From: Rubricoccus marinus
GTDB taxonomy: Bacteria > Bacteroidota > Rhodothermia > Rhodothermales > Rubricoccaceae
Assembly: GCF_002257665.1 (NCBI RefSeq)
Contig: NZ_MQWB01000001.1
Location: 3,890,488 to 3,954,487 of the forward strand
DNA: 64,000 nucleotides
Reading direction: 5' to 3'
This document shows, in pieces, positions 29,517-38,628 of this stretch. Below the pieces are notes generated by a model. That model searched no databases. It worked only from the letters and a program-made list of their open reading frames with translations, and was not told the origin of the DNA. Within the stretch, counting starts at the first letter, position 1. Each line of letters opens with the position of its first letter. The translations under genes were made by a program, and so were the position numbers.

Positions 29517-32362
29517 TACCCCGTGCTCTGCATGGCCGCGGCGATGCCGTTGATGGACAGGAACAGCGCCGTGCGGAGGTCCGCGTCGTCCGAGGCCTCT
29601 GGCGTCTCGCGCCAGCGGCGCATGAGTTCGAGCTGCGCGAGGTTGAGCACGTCGGTTGCCGGGTTGCGGTAGCGGACGGTCGCGGCGATGGCGCGGCTGT
29701 CTTCTAAGAGGTCGTCCATCGTCGACACGCGCAGCAGGGCCATCTCGGTCTTGCTCGCCTCCACTTCGACCGTTTCAAAGGGAGCGCCGCTGGCGCCAGA
29801 GGCCTCGCCGAGCGCGTTGTAGAGGCGCGAGACGGGGAGCCGCGCGCGGCCCAGCTCGCGGCGGGCGTTGGCGACGATCGCGCGGAAGAACAACCACCGG
29901 TCGTGCAGGCCGCGGAGCGTGTCGAGTTCGCCGTCGGAGAGCGCTTCGGCAAAGGCCGTCCCGGCGCCGAACCAGCCGGGCGCGGTCATGCGCGGTTGGG
30001 TCCATGCGAAGACCCACGGGATGGCGCGGATGCCGGCGAAGTCCAGCGTCGCGGCACCCTTCCGCGAGACGGGCCGGGACGCGATGCTCAGCCCCGCGAT
30101 GTGCTCGATGGGGGTGGCCGCGAGGTACCACGGCCAGAAGTCGGGGTGGTCCACCATCGCGCGGTAGGTCTCCATGGAGCGGCCCGCGAGGCGGTCCATG
30201 AGCGCGGTGACCTCTGGCGGGAGGTTCTCCTCCGGCTTCCGCGCCGCATCGGCCACAGCCAAGAGCTGGGCGTGGACGATCTGCTCCAAGTGCCGGTGCG
30301 CGATGCCGCGCAGCGAGTAGCGGAACGAGATGACCTCGCCCTGCTCGGTAAACCGGATCGCGCCCGTTTGGGCCTCGTTCGGGATCGCGCGGATGGCCTG
30401 GCCCGCGCGGCCTCCGCCGCGGCCGACCGTCCCGCCTCGTCCGTGGAACAGCCGCAGCCGCACGCCCGCCTTCGCGCACGCCCGCGCGACCGAGCCCTGC
30501 GCTTTGTGCAGCGCCCAGTTCGCCGCGAGGTAGCCGCCGTCCTTGTTGGAGTCCGAGTAGCCCAGCATGACCTCCTGCATGCCGCCTCTGGCGCGGAGGT
30601 GCGCGGCGTAGACGGGGTGCTCGAACAGCTCGCCCAAGAGCGCCTCGCCCGCTTCCAGATCCGCGACCGTTTCGAGCAGCGGCGCCACGTCGAGCGCGCT
30701 CTCGACGGTTCCGTCGGCGTGGCGGCGCCAGAGGCCTGCTTCCTTGGCGAGGAGCAGGACCTCCAGCACGTCGCTCACGGCGTCGGTCATGGAGATGATG
30801 TAGACGTTGAGCGCCTCCTCGCCGGCCTCTCGCGCCACGCGCATGGAGCCCAGCACGCTTGCCGCGCTCTCGCCGAGGTCGTCGGCCTCTCGCGCCAGAG
30901 GCCGGCCGGTGAGGAGTTCCTGCGTCAGGATCTCGACGCGCTCCGCCTCACCCAGACTCGCGTAGTCCTCCGCGACACCCGCGTGCGCGAGCAGCGCCGC
31001 TACGGACTCCTCGTGGAGGCGGCTGTGCTGCCGGAGGTCGAGCGCGGCGAGGTGGAAGCCGAAGGCATCGGCGCGGACGCGCAGATCCGCGAGGGCGCCG
31101 TTTTCCGCCAGAGGCCCGAGGCCCGCGGCGTGGAGCGAGTCGGCAATCAGCGCGAGGTCCTGCCGGTAGCCTCTGGCGTCGTAGTCGAGGTCGTCGCCCG
31201 CCAGAAGCCCGTCGATCTTGGCGGCCATGAGGAGCAGCTTGAGCCGGATCGGCTCGTGCTCATTCTGGCGCCAGCGGCGGTCGTCCAAGCGCACCACCTC
31301 GCGGTCGGCGTCGATGGACTCGCGCAGGGCGTCGGGCATCTCAGCCTGCCGGTCGCTGACGCTGAGCTCCAGGCGCACCTCGTCGAGCGCGCGGCGGTGG
31401 AGGCGGAGCGCGTCCTCGCGGTGCGCGCGGAGGGTCCAGGCCGTGACCTCTGGCGTGACGTACGGGTTGCCGTCGCGGTCGCCACCGATCCACGAGCGGT
31501 AGCGCACGATGGGGCCGAACGTGGAGGGACTGGGGTCTGGGGACTGGGGATTGGAAGAATCCTCGCCTCTGGCGCCAGAGGCCGCTTCTGCCACTGCCAA
31601 CTGGCTACTGCCCCCTTCCTCCTCCCCGTAGGCCTCGCGGAAGGCGCGGCGGAGGTCGCGGTGGATGCTCGGGATCACGTCCCAGATCGTCGTCGCGACG
31701 AAGTAGAGGCCGTTGCGCACCTCGTCCTCGACGGTGACGGCGTTGGTGCGGACCTCGTCGGTCGCCAGAAGCAGGCGGAGGCGGTTCATGAGCCCCTCGC
31801 GGGCGTCGTCGCGTTCGGCCGGCGTCAGGTCGTCGTCGCCGAGCGCGTCCAAGAGCCGCGCGGCCTCGCCCTGGTGGAGCAGGACCGTCCGGCGCCGCGC
31901 CTCGGTCGGGTGCGCCGTGAGGGTCGGCTGGATGTCCAGGCTCCGCACCCACTCCAGCGCCTGCTCGCGGCTGGCGCCCGCTTCTTTCAGCTGGTGGACC
32001 GCGTCCGCGATGGACTCGCGGCGCGGGGCCTCTGGCGTCGCGTTCTGCGCTCGCTTCCGGTTGACGCGCACGATCTCGTGCTGCTCCGACTTGTTGACGA
32101 GGTGGAAGTACGCCGTGAGCGTGCGCAAGAGGCCCGCGATCTCTTCCACGCTCGCCTCCGCCAGGGGTTTGGCGAGGGCGTCGAAGCCGTCCGTCCCCTT
32201 CTCACGGGATTGCGCCAGGAGCTGCTGGGCGAGGTCGGTGACCTCGGCGCCGTAGCGTTCCTGCGCGACATCCATCACGAGGCGCTCGGCGAGGGCGTTG
32301 CGGAGCGCGAGGGAGGGCGTGAGGCCGGAATCGAGGGCGGCGGAGAGAGCGGGATCGGACAC
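29516..32362 (-). CDS. ppc: Phosphoenolpyruvate carboxylase
   Basis: This 948-residue enzyme forms oxaloacetate from PEP and bicarbonate. Catalytic motifs are intact: PTLTAHPTEARRR (catalytic His), YRSWIGGDRDGNPYVT, MLGYSDSNKDGGYL and FHGRGGTVGRGGG. The C-terminal residues are STG rather than the canonical NTG, so Asn is replaced by Ser. An extra stretch of about 35 residues (GSSQLAVAEAAS...DPSPSTFGP) interrupts the N-terminal half just before YRSWIGGDRDG. It is encoded by repeat-like DNA at about 31510-31620. Confidence 0.96.
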   Translation of the reverse strand: MSDPALSAALDSGLTPSLALRNALAERLVMDVAQERYGAEVTDLAQQLLAQSREKGTDGFDALAKPLAEASVEEIAGLLRTLTAYFHLVNKSEQHEIVRVNRKRAQNATPEAPRRESIADAVHQLKEAGASREQALEWVRSLDIQPTLTAHPTEARRRTVLLHQGEAARLLDALGDDDLTPAERDDAREGLMNRLRLLLATDEVRTNAVTVEDEVRNGLYFVATTIWDVIPSIHRDLRRAFREAYGEEEGGSSQLAVAEAASGARGEDSSNPQSPDPSPSTFGPIVRYRSWIGGDRDGNPYVTPEVTAWTLRAHREDALRLHRRALDEVRLELSVSDRQAEMPDALRESIDADREVVRLDDRRWRQNEHEPIRLKLLLMAAKIDGLLAGDDLDYDARGYRQDLALIADSLHAAGLGPLAENGALADLRVRADAFGFHLAALDLRQHSRLHEESVAALLAHAGVAEDYASLGEAERVEILTQELLTGRPLAREADDLGESAASVLGSMRVAREAGEEALNVYIISMTDAVSDVLEVLLLAKEAGLWRRHADGTVESALDVAPLLETVADLEAGEALLGELFEHPVYAAHLRARGGMQEVMLGYSDSNKDGGYLAANWALHKAQGSVARACAKAGVRLRLFHGRGGTVGRGGGRAGQAIRAIPNEAQTGAIRFTEQGEVISFRYSLRGIAHRHLEQIVHAQLLAVADAARKPEENLPPEVTALMDRLAGRSMETYRAMVDHPDFWPWYLAATPIEHIAGLSIASRPVSRKGAATLDFAGIRAIPWVFAWTQPRMTAPGWFGAGTAFAEALSDGELDTLRGLHDRWLFFRAIVANARRELGRARLPVSRLYNALGEASGASGAPFETVEVEASKTEMALLRVSTMDDLLEDSRAIAATVRYRNPATDVLNLAQLELMRRWRETPEASDDADLRTALFLSINGIAAAMQSTG

Positions 32363-32460
32363 AGAAGCGCGGAGAAGGGGGCGCGTCCTCTCACGCGCGC
32401 CAGAGGCTTCGGGTCCGGGCCTCTGGCGCGCGCCGGGGTGCGGCTCCGGGCTTTCTGTGC

Positions 32461-34077
32461 CTACCGGCGCTGGGCGGCGAGCGCCGCGAGGGCGGCATCG
32501 TCGCGCTCCTGCTCGTCGGCGTGGGGGAGGCGGATCACGAACGCGGCGCCGCCGCCGGGCGCGTCCTCGATGTCGAACTCGCCGCTGTGGCCGTTGACCA
32601 CGATCTCGTAGGAAAGCGAGAGGCCGAGGCCGGTGCCCTCGCCAGTCGGCTTGGTGGTGAAAAACGGCTGGAAGATCTGGTCGCGGATCTCGGGCGGGAT
32701 GCCGGGCCCGTTGTCCTCCACGCGGATCTCCACGCCGCCAGAGGCCAGCGCCTGGGTCGCGATCCGTACGCGGGCCTCGTAGGGTTCTTCGGACGCCTCG
32801 GCGTGCTTGCGCGTGGCTGCGAACGCGTTGTCCAGCACGTTGAGGAACACGCGGCCCAACTCCTCGGGCACGATAGCGAGTTCGCCCACGGCGTCGTCGA
32901 AGTCGCGCACGATCTCGACGTTGAACGACTGGTGCTCGGCGCGCATGCCGTGGTACGCCAGGCCGACGTACTCGTCTAGGAGCGTGTTGATGCGGGCGAG
33001 GCGGCGCGGGCCAGGGCGCGAGCGGGAGTGCGCGAGCATGCTCCGGATGATGCCGTCGGCGCGACGGCCGTGCTCGCGGATCTTCTCGGCGTTGGTAGAG
33101 AGGTCATCCAGGATGTCGCCGGACGCTTCGAGCGCTTCCCCGACGGGCCGGGACGGGTCCTCGACCATTTCCTCGCGGAACTCCTCCAACAGCTCGACCG
33201 AGAGGCCGGCGAAGTTGGTGATGAAGTTGAGGGGGTTCTTGAGCTCGTGCGCGATGCCGCCGGTGAGCTGCCCCAGGCTCGCCATCTTCTCCTGCTGCAC
33301 GAGCTGCTTTTGCTGCGCTTCCAGCTTTTCGGCCTGGTCCTCCAACCGCGCGTTCTGGTTCTCGACGGCGCGCGCCTGCAGCGCGAGCCGCGTGTTCTGC
33401 GTGGTGAGGAGGTGCCGCAGGCGCTCCAGCTTCCGCTTGCCGCGGTACTGCGCATGGCGCCCTTGGTAGAGCGCGCTCTCCACGGCCGTCGCGACAAACG
33501 TGACGAGGAGGAGGAACACGAACCGCCGGATTTCGCCGCCGAAGGGCGTGCCGTCTGCGGCGGGCTGGATGGCGAACGCGGTGTGGATGGCCGTGAGGCC
33601 CAGGCCGAGCAGGAGGGTCTGGATGGGCTGGAGCGGGACCGCGCCCGCCACGAGGAGGAGCAGCAGCGCGAGCCACCCCGCCGTGAGGTTGAAGTCGCCC
33701 CGGAGGAAGTCGTCGTAGACGAGGAAGACGCCGGCCGTGAGCACGAACACGGCCATGAGCACGCGCACGGTGCGGAGCGAGAGGTCGAACCGGGCCAGGA
33801 ACAGGAAGACCGCCGCGATGGCGAGCACGAACAGCTTGTCCGAGAGCACGTCTCCGAACCCTGCCGCGAGCTCGTCCATCATCGTGCCCGTCGCGATCGC
33901 CGAGACCAGGCGCGCGAGCGCGTAGGCGACAAGAGTGAGCAAGCCGAACGAGCCGACGACGCGGAGACCGTCATGAGAGGCGGCCGTGAGGGTCGTGCAG
34001 AACCCGACATCGCGTTCCTGCGACAAGGGCATCACGTAACGTGCCCAAAACGCGCGGAGACGACGGGACTTGAGCAT
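32461..34077 (-). CDS. Membrane sensor histidine kinase
   Basis: This is a 538-residue kinase. About six hydrophobic segments (residues 38-205) form an integral membrane sensor with no recognisable periplasmic domain. A coiled coil follows ([32 protein letters not shown]), then the dimerisation helix with His277 in [13 protein letters not shown]. The ATPase domain has VEDNGPGIP and [11 protein letters not shown]. No response regulator is adjacent. I prefer the ATG at 34077; one nine codons upstream is also possible. It is one of three related kinases in the window. Confidence 0.92.
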   Translation of the reverse strand: MLKSRRLRAFWARYVMPLSQERDVGFCTTLTAASHDGLRVVGSFGLLTLVAYALARLVSAIATGTMMDELAAGFGDVLSDKLFVLAIAAVFLFLARFDLSLRTVRVLMAVFVLTAGVFLVYDDFLRGDFNLTAGWLALLLLLVAGAVPLQPIQTLLLGLGLTAIHTAFAIQPAADGTPFGGEIRRFVFLLLVTFVATAVESALYQGRHAQYRGKRKLERLRHLLTTQNTRLALQARAVENQNARLEDQAEKLEAQQKQLVQQEKMASLGQLTGGIAHELKNPLNFITNFAGLSVELLEEFREEMVEDPSRPVGEALEASGDILDDLSTNAEKIREHGRRADGIIRSMLAHSRSRPGPRRLARINTLLDEYVGLAYHGMRAEHQSFNVEIVRDFDDAVGELAIVPEELGRVFLNVLDNAFAATRKHAEASEEPYEARVRIATQALASGGVEIRVEDNGPGIPPEIRDQIFQPFFTTKPTGEGTGLGLSLSYEIVVNGHSGEFDIEDAPGGGAAFVIRLPHADEQERDDAALAALAAQRR

Positions 34078-34165
34078 AGAGGGGGGCGTGGAGCTAAGGT
34101 GCAACGCGCCAGAGGCCCGTCGGTTGTGGGGCGCCTCTGGCGCGGCGACGGCCCGATCTTACGAC

Positions 34166-36799
34166 GTGTCCCGCCCTCCTTCCCCGCTCCCCGTCGACGC
34201 TGTTCTGCCAGAGCTTCTGGCGGCGCTGCGCCAGAGGCGGACGGCCGTGCTGCAGGCGCCCCCGGGCGCGGGCAAGACCACGCGCGTGCCGCCGGCGCTG
34301 CTCGGTGCGGTCCGGGGACGCATCCTCGTGCTGGAGCCACGGCGGCTGGCCGCGCGGGCCGCGGCGCGGCGCATGGCGTTCGAGAGGGGCGAGAGCGTGG
34401 GCCAGACCGTCGGCTACCGCGTGCGCGGCGAGAGCCAGACCTCTGGCGCGACGCGCATCGAGGTCGTCACCGAGGGCATCCTGACGCGGATGCTGCTGGC
34501 AGACCCCGGCCTGGACGGCGTTGGCGCGGTCGTCTTCGACGAGGTCCACGAGCGGAGCCTGGCCGGCGACCTCGGGCTCGCCCTAGCGATCCAGGCCCGC
34601 GAGCTCCTGCGGCCGGACCTGTGGATCCTCGCGATGAGCGCCACGCTGGACGGGGAGCGGTTCGCAAAACTGCTCGGGGAAGGGGTCAGCGGCCCGTCGC
34701 CCGTCGCAAATACGGCCTCTGGCGGCTCCGCATCCCCGCATCCTTCTTTATCCCGCATCCCGCATCCCTCCTCTCTCGCGCCCATCATCACCGCCGAGGG
34801 CCGCGCGTTTCCGGTCGAGACCGTGCACCTCGGGCCGCCGCAGGATCGCCGGCGGACGCCAGAGGCCGTCGCAGCCGCGGTGCATCGCGCGCTGAGCGAG
34901 GGCGCCTCTGGCGCAGGGACCGGCGTGCTCGCGTTTCTGCCCGGGGCGGGCGAGATCCGCCAGACAGAGGAGATCCTCGCCCGAGGCCTGCCGCGCGACG
35001 TGGACCTGCACGCGCTCTACGGCGCGCTCCCGCCCGCCGAACAGGACGCGGCCGTGGCGCCCGCGCCGCGCCAGAGGCGGAAGGTCGTCCTCGCGACGAG
35101 CATCGCCGAGACGAGCCTGACCATCGACGGCGTCGTGGCGGTCGTGGATGCCGGGCTCGCGCGGCGCCCGCGGTTCTCGCCCGCGACCGGGATGCAGCGG
35201 CTGGAAACTGTCCGCGTGAGCCGTGCAGAGGCCGACCAGCGCCGCGGCCGCGCCGGACGAACGGCCCCTGGCGTGGCCTACAGGCTGTGGAGCGAGGCCG
35301 AGACCGCCGCCTTGCAGGACTTCGCGCCGCCCGAGATCCTCCGCGCCGACTTGGCGCCTCTGGCGCTCGATCTCGCGAGTTGGGGCGCCGCGCCCGACGA
35401 ACTCCGCTGGCTGGACCCGCCGCCCGAGACGCAGTTCGAGACCGCCAGAGGCCTCTTGCGGATGCTCGGCGCGCTGGACGACGCGGGCGCGCTCACCGAC
35501 CACGGCCGCGCGATGGCGCGCCTCCCGGTCCACCCGCGCTTGGCGCACATGCTGATCGCGTCCGGTTCGCCTCTGGCGGCGGACGTGGCGGCCATCCTGG
35601 GCGAGCGCGACATCCTGCGCTCATCCGGACCCAAAGCGCCCGACGCCGACCTGGGCCTGCGTCTCGACGCGCTCCGATCGCGCGATGCGCTGCGGTCGTT
35701 CCGCGGCCTCTCGGTCGCCAGAGGCGCCTTGCACGCCGCGCGAAAGGAGGCCGGCCGCCTGCAACGGCTGGCATCCGCACCCAGAGGCCACGCCGACACC
35801 CGCGACGCCGGCCGCGTCCTCGCGCTCGCCTACCCCGACCGCGTGGCGCAGCGCACCGCCGAGACCCCGCGCGAGGTCCGCTACCGTCTGCGCGAAGGCC
35901 ACACCGCCATCCTGCCCGCGACCGATCCTCTGGCGGACCACGAGTGGCTCGCGGTCGCGTCGCTGGACGACCGCGTCGGTGCCGCGCGCATCTTTCTCGC
36001 CGCGCCTCTGGCGCCAGAGGACCTAGAGGAATTGTTCGCGGACCAGATCATCCGCGAGAGCGTCGTCGCGTGGGACGATGACGGGGGCCGCGTGAGCGCG
36101 CGGAAGGTGGAGCGGCTGGGCGCGCTCATCCTCTCCGAAGGGCCTCTGGCGAAGCCGGACCCCGAGGCCGTGCAGGCCGCGCTGTGGGACGGCGTCCGCG
36201 CCCGAGGCCTCGGCGCGCTGCGCTGGAGCAAAGAGGCCACGCGCCTCCGCCAGAGGCTGGCGTTCCTGTTTTTCCACGACGATGCCGCGCCAGAGGCGTC
36301 CGGGAAATCAGCGTGGCCGGACGTGTCCGACGACTCGCTTCTCGACTCGCTCTCTGACTGGCTCGCGCCCTTCGCCAGAGGTGCCAAATCCCTCGGCGAC
36401 CTTGCGCGCGCCGACCTCCACACCGCGCTCGACGCCCTCATCCCATGGGACCGCCGCCGCGACCTCGACCGCCTCGCGCCGGAGCGGCTGCCCGTGGCCT
36501 CTGGCGCCAACATCGCGCTGGACTACTCCACGCCAGAGGCTCCCGTCCTGGCGGTGAAGCTGCAGGAGACGTTCGGCATGGAGGACACGCCGCGCGTGCT
36601 GGGTGGCCGCGTGCCCGTCGTGATGCACCTCCTCAGCCCCGCCCGGCGCCCCGTCCAGGTGACGACGGATCTCGCGAGCTTCTGGCGCGAGGGCTACTTC
36701 GACGTGCGGAAGGACCTGCGCGGGCGCTACCCCAAGCACCCGTGGCCGGAGGACCCACTCACGGCCACCGCCACGGCGCGGACCAAGCGGCGACGGTAG
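34166..36799 (+). CDS. hrpB: ATP-dependent RNA helicase HrpB
   Basis: This is an 877-residue DEAH-type helicase. Motif I is APPGAGKTT (residues 31-39), motif II is DEVH (125-128), motif III is SAT and motif VI is RRGRAGRTAPG. The C-terminal HrpB-specific domain ends with RPVQVTTDLASFWREGYFDVRKDLRGRYPKHPWPEDP. The GTG at 34166 gives the usual HrpB start; an upstream ATG at 34070 would overlap the divergent kinase gene. An insertion of about 35 residues (SGPSPVANTAS...HPSSLAP) lies between LLGEG and IITAEGRAFPVE. Confidence 0.95.
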   Translation: MSRPPSPLPVDAVLPELLAALRQRRTAVLQAPPGAGKTTRVPPALLGAVRGRILVLEPRRLAARAAARRMAFERGESVGQTVGYRVRGESQTSGATRIEVVTEGILTRMLLADPGLDGVGAVVFDEVHERSLAGDLGLALAIQARELLRPDLWILAMSATLDGERFAKLLGEGVSGPSPVANTASGGSASPHPSLSRIPHPSSLAPIITAEGRAFPVETVHLGPPQDRRRTPEAVAAAVHRALSEGASGAGTGVLAFLPGAGEIRQTEEILARGLPRDVDLHALYGALPPAEQDAAVAPAPRQRRKVVLATSIAETSLTIDGVVAVVDAGLARRPRFSPATGMQRLETVRVSRAEADQRRGRAGRTAPGVAYRLWSEAETAALQDFAPPEILRADLAPLALDLASWGAAPDELRWLDPPPETQFETARGLLRMLGALDDAGALTDHGRAMARLPVHPRLAHMLIASGSPLAADVAAILGERDILRSSGPKAPDADLGLRLDALRSRDALRSFRGLSVARGALHAARKEAGRLQRLASAPRGHADTRDAGRVLALAYPDRVAQRTAETPREVRYRLREGHTAILPATDPLADHEWLAVASLDDRVGAARIFLAAPLAPEDLEELFADQIIRESVVAWDDDGGRVSARKVERLGALILSEGPLAKPDPEAVQAALWDGVRARGLGALRWSKEATRLRQRLAFLFFHDDAAPEASGKSAWPDVSDDSLLDSLSDWLAPFARGAKSLGDLARADLHTALDALIPWDRRRDLDRLAPERLPVASGANIALDYSTPEAPVLAVKLQETFGMEDTPRVLGGRVPVVMHLLSPARRPVQVTTDLASFWREGYFDVRKDLRGRYPKHPWPEDPLTATATARTKRRR

Positions 36800-36817
36800 C
36801 GCCAGAGGCCTCTGGCG
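36800..36817. repeat. Inverse-order 18-bp palindrome flush with the hrpB stop
   Basis: CGCCAGAGGCCTCTGGCG begins on the base after the TAG of hrpB. Confidence 0.94.
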
Positions 36818-36892
36818 AGGCTACTTCGCCCACTGGAGGAGAGGCCGAACCGGAGGCTCTGTATCCTCCGTCACCCCAAACACAGACACGCC

Positions 36893-37255
36893 ATGAGAGA
36901 CCGCGTCGCCGTCGCCGGGCTGATCCTGCTCGCCGTCCTGGCGGTCCTCGGTACGTCAGGCGTCATGCTGGTGTCCGTCCTCGGCATGGGTGCGGCCTTC
37001 TGGGCGATGCGGTCCGCACCGATGCCGCGCCTGCTCGCCGCCGTCGGAGTCGCAGGGCTCGCGAGCAGCCTTCTCGCGGAGGTCGTCCACACGCTCTACC
37101 ACTGGCTGATCCCCGCTTCGGCCGGGCCGGGCGACAGCGGCGCGTTCTTCGTCAGCGCCACCCTGGTCGGGCTGATCAACGTCGCCGCCTTTGCTGGTCT
37201 GCTGCTCGCGCTGGAGTGGGCGACGAGGCGCGCGGAGTCGGCGCGGCGGGCGTAG
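36893..37255 (+). CDS. Small integral membrane protein, 120 aa
   Basis: Four hydrophobic helices are visible (about residues 5-24, 25-42, 46-66, 84-108), with Tyr-His-Trp in a loop (VHTLYHWLIP). It has no recognised family. It stands alone between hrpB and the convergent kinase gene, and the TAG stop abuts a repeat palindrome. Confidence 0.7.
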   Translation: MRDRVAVAGLILLAVLAVLGTSGVMLVSVLGMGAAFWAMRSAPMPRLLAAVGVAGLASSLLAEVVHTLYHWLIPASAGPGDSGAFFVSATLVGLINVAAFAGLLLALEWATRRAESARRA

Positions 37256-37273
37256 CGCCAGAGGCCTCTGGCG
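37256..37273. repeat. Inverse-order 18-bp palindrome between convergent genes
   Basis: CGCCAGAGGCCTCTGGCG starts directly after the TAG at 37255. Confidence 0.93.
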
Positions 37274-37285
37274 CCGGAGGCGTGG

Positions 37286-38528
37286 TCAGGTCAGCGGCAG
37301 ACGGACGGTGAACGTCGTCCCGACGCCCTGGGCGCTCTCCACCGTCAGCGACCCGCCGTGCCCCTGCGCAACGATGTCGTGGCTCAGGCTGAGCCCGAGG
37401 CCGGTCCCCTCGCCTGCCGGCTTCGTGGTGAAAAACGGCTCGAACACCTTGGCGCGCACCTCTGGCGCCATGCCCGGTCCGTTGTCCGCGACGCGGATCT
37501 CGACGCCAGAGGCCGTCCGGCGCGTGGAGACGGTGACCGCCGGCGCGTAGCCCGCCATGGCGCCAGAGGCCCGCTGGCGCACGGCGCCGAGCGCGTTGTC
37601 GACGAGGTTGACGAGCACGCGGCCAATCTCCTGCGGCGCCATCTCCGCGCTCCCGGCGTCCGCCGCGAGGTCGAAGGTGAGGATGGGGCTGAACGTCGGG
37701 TGGCGCACCTTCATCGCGTGGAGCGCGTGGTCGGCGTACTCCCGCGCGAGGGCGTTGACGTCGGTGGTCTGGAGGTGGCCCGCGCCGCCTCTGGCGTGCG
37801 CCATCATGGCGCGCACGATGCCGTCGGCGCGGCGGCCGTGCTCCTCGATCTTGGCGGCGTTGGTCTTGAGGTCGGCGAAGATCGCTTCGCGCTCCTCCGG
37901 GTCGGTCTCCTCCTCCAACTCCTCCATGAGCTCCCGCGAGAGGCCGGCGAAGTTGGTGACGAAGTTGAGCGGGTTCTTGATCTCGTGCGCGATGCCGGCC
38001 GTGAGCTCTCCGAGTGAGGCCATCTTCTCGCTCTGGATCAGCCGCCCCTGCGCCGCCCTGAGGTCTGCGAGCGACCGCTCCAACTCGGCGGTCCGCTCGG
38101 CGACCTCGCGTTCCAGCGCCTCGTTCCGGCGCTGGAGCGCGTCTCGAAGCGTGTCCCCATCCTCGTGGCGCGCGTCCGGCGTCGAGAAGTGCATGTGCAC
38201 GATCCGCCAGAGGCCGTCCTGACGTTCCAGCAGGTACGAGCTCCGGGGCTGGATCACGTGCGTCACGCCGCCCGCGACGACCTCCGAGCGGATCTGGCAG
38301 TTGACCGCGATCAAGTCGGGCCGGAGCGTCCGCGCGTCCACCCACGTCAGGCCAAACGACGCCGGCGGATCGGGCATCGCCGCCTTTTCGCGCTCGAAGA
38401 GCTCGCCCATGGCGTCTCGCGTGGCGAAGTACTCGTTGGGCCCCGTTCCAATCCCGGTAAACCCCTCGGCCAGGAAAGGCGCGGACGGTGGCGATGGCTT
38501 CCTCCTCGGCGCGGGATGGGGCGGGCAT
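37286..38528 (-). CDS. Sensor histidine kinase with SnoaL-like N-terminal domain, apparent frameshift
   Basis: The kinase part is intact: GIAHEIKNPLNFVTNF with the phosphoacceptor His, VRVADNGPGM-type N box, and [11 protein letters not shown]. It is preceded by a SnoaL/ketosteroid-isomerase-like domain (LAEGFTGIGTGPNEYFATRD...GLWRIVHMHFSTPD) and a coiled coil. No ATG, GTG or TTG precedes that domain in the kinase frame. The natural start, MPAPSRAEEEAIATVRAF at 38528, is in another frame. The two frames join at about 38471-38480 if one C is removed from GCCTTTCCTGG. It may be a recent frameshift, a sequencing error, or a deletion shortening the first helix. Translation could also begin at an internal Met. 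Confidence 0.72.
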
Positions 38529-38594
38529 GGCAGCGGGCGGGATCGGAGAGGCGCCCATGCTACGGTACACGCCGCAAAGCGAGTTCCGCAGGCG

Positions 38595-38612
38595 GCCTCT
38601 GGCGCCAGAGGC
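38595..38612. repeat. 18-bp palindrome between the kinase and cotH-like genes
   Basis: A perfect GCCTCTGGCGCCAGAGGC lies 17 bases from the stop of the cotH-like gene. Confidence 0.93.
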
Positions 38613-38628
38613 TCCGGTCGCCGGGGAG

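Noticed and set aside
29903..32611. Plus-strand frame of 902 codons opposite ppc
   Set aside because: Antisense shadow of a conserved enzyme with no recognisable motif.
34070..34165. N-terminal extension of HrpB from an upstream ATG
   Set aside because: It overlaps the divergent kinase start and is repeat-derived; the GTG at 34166 matches the family start.
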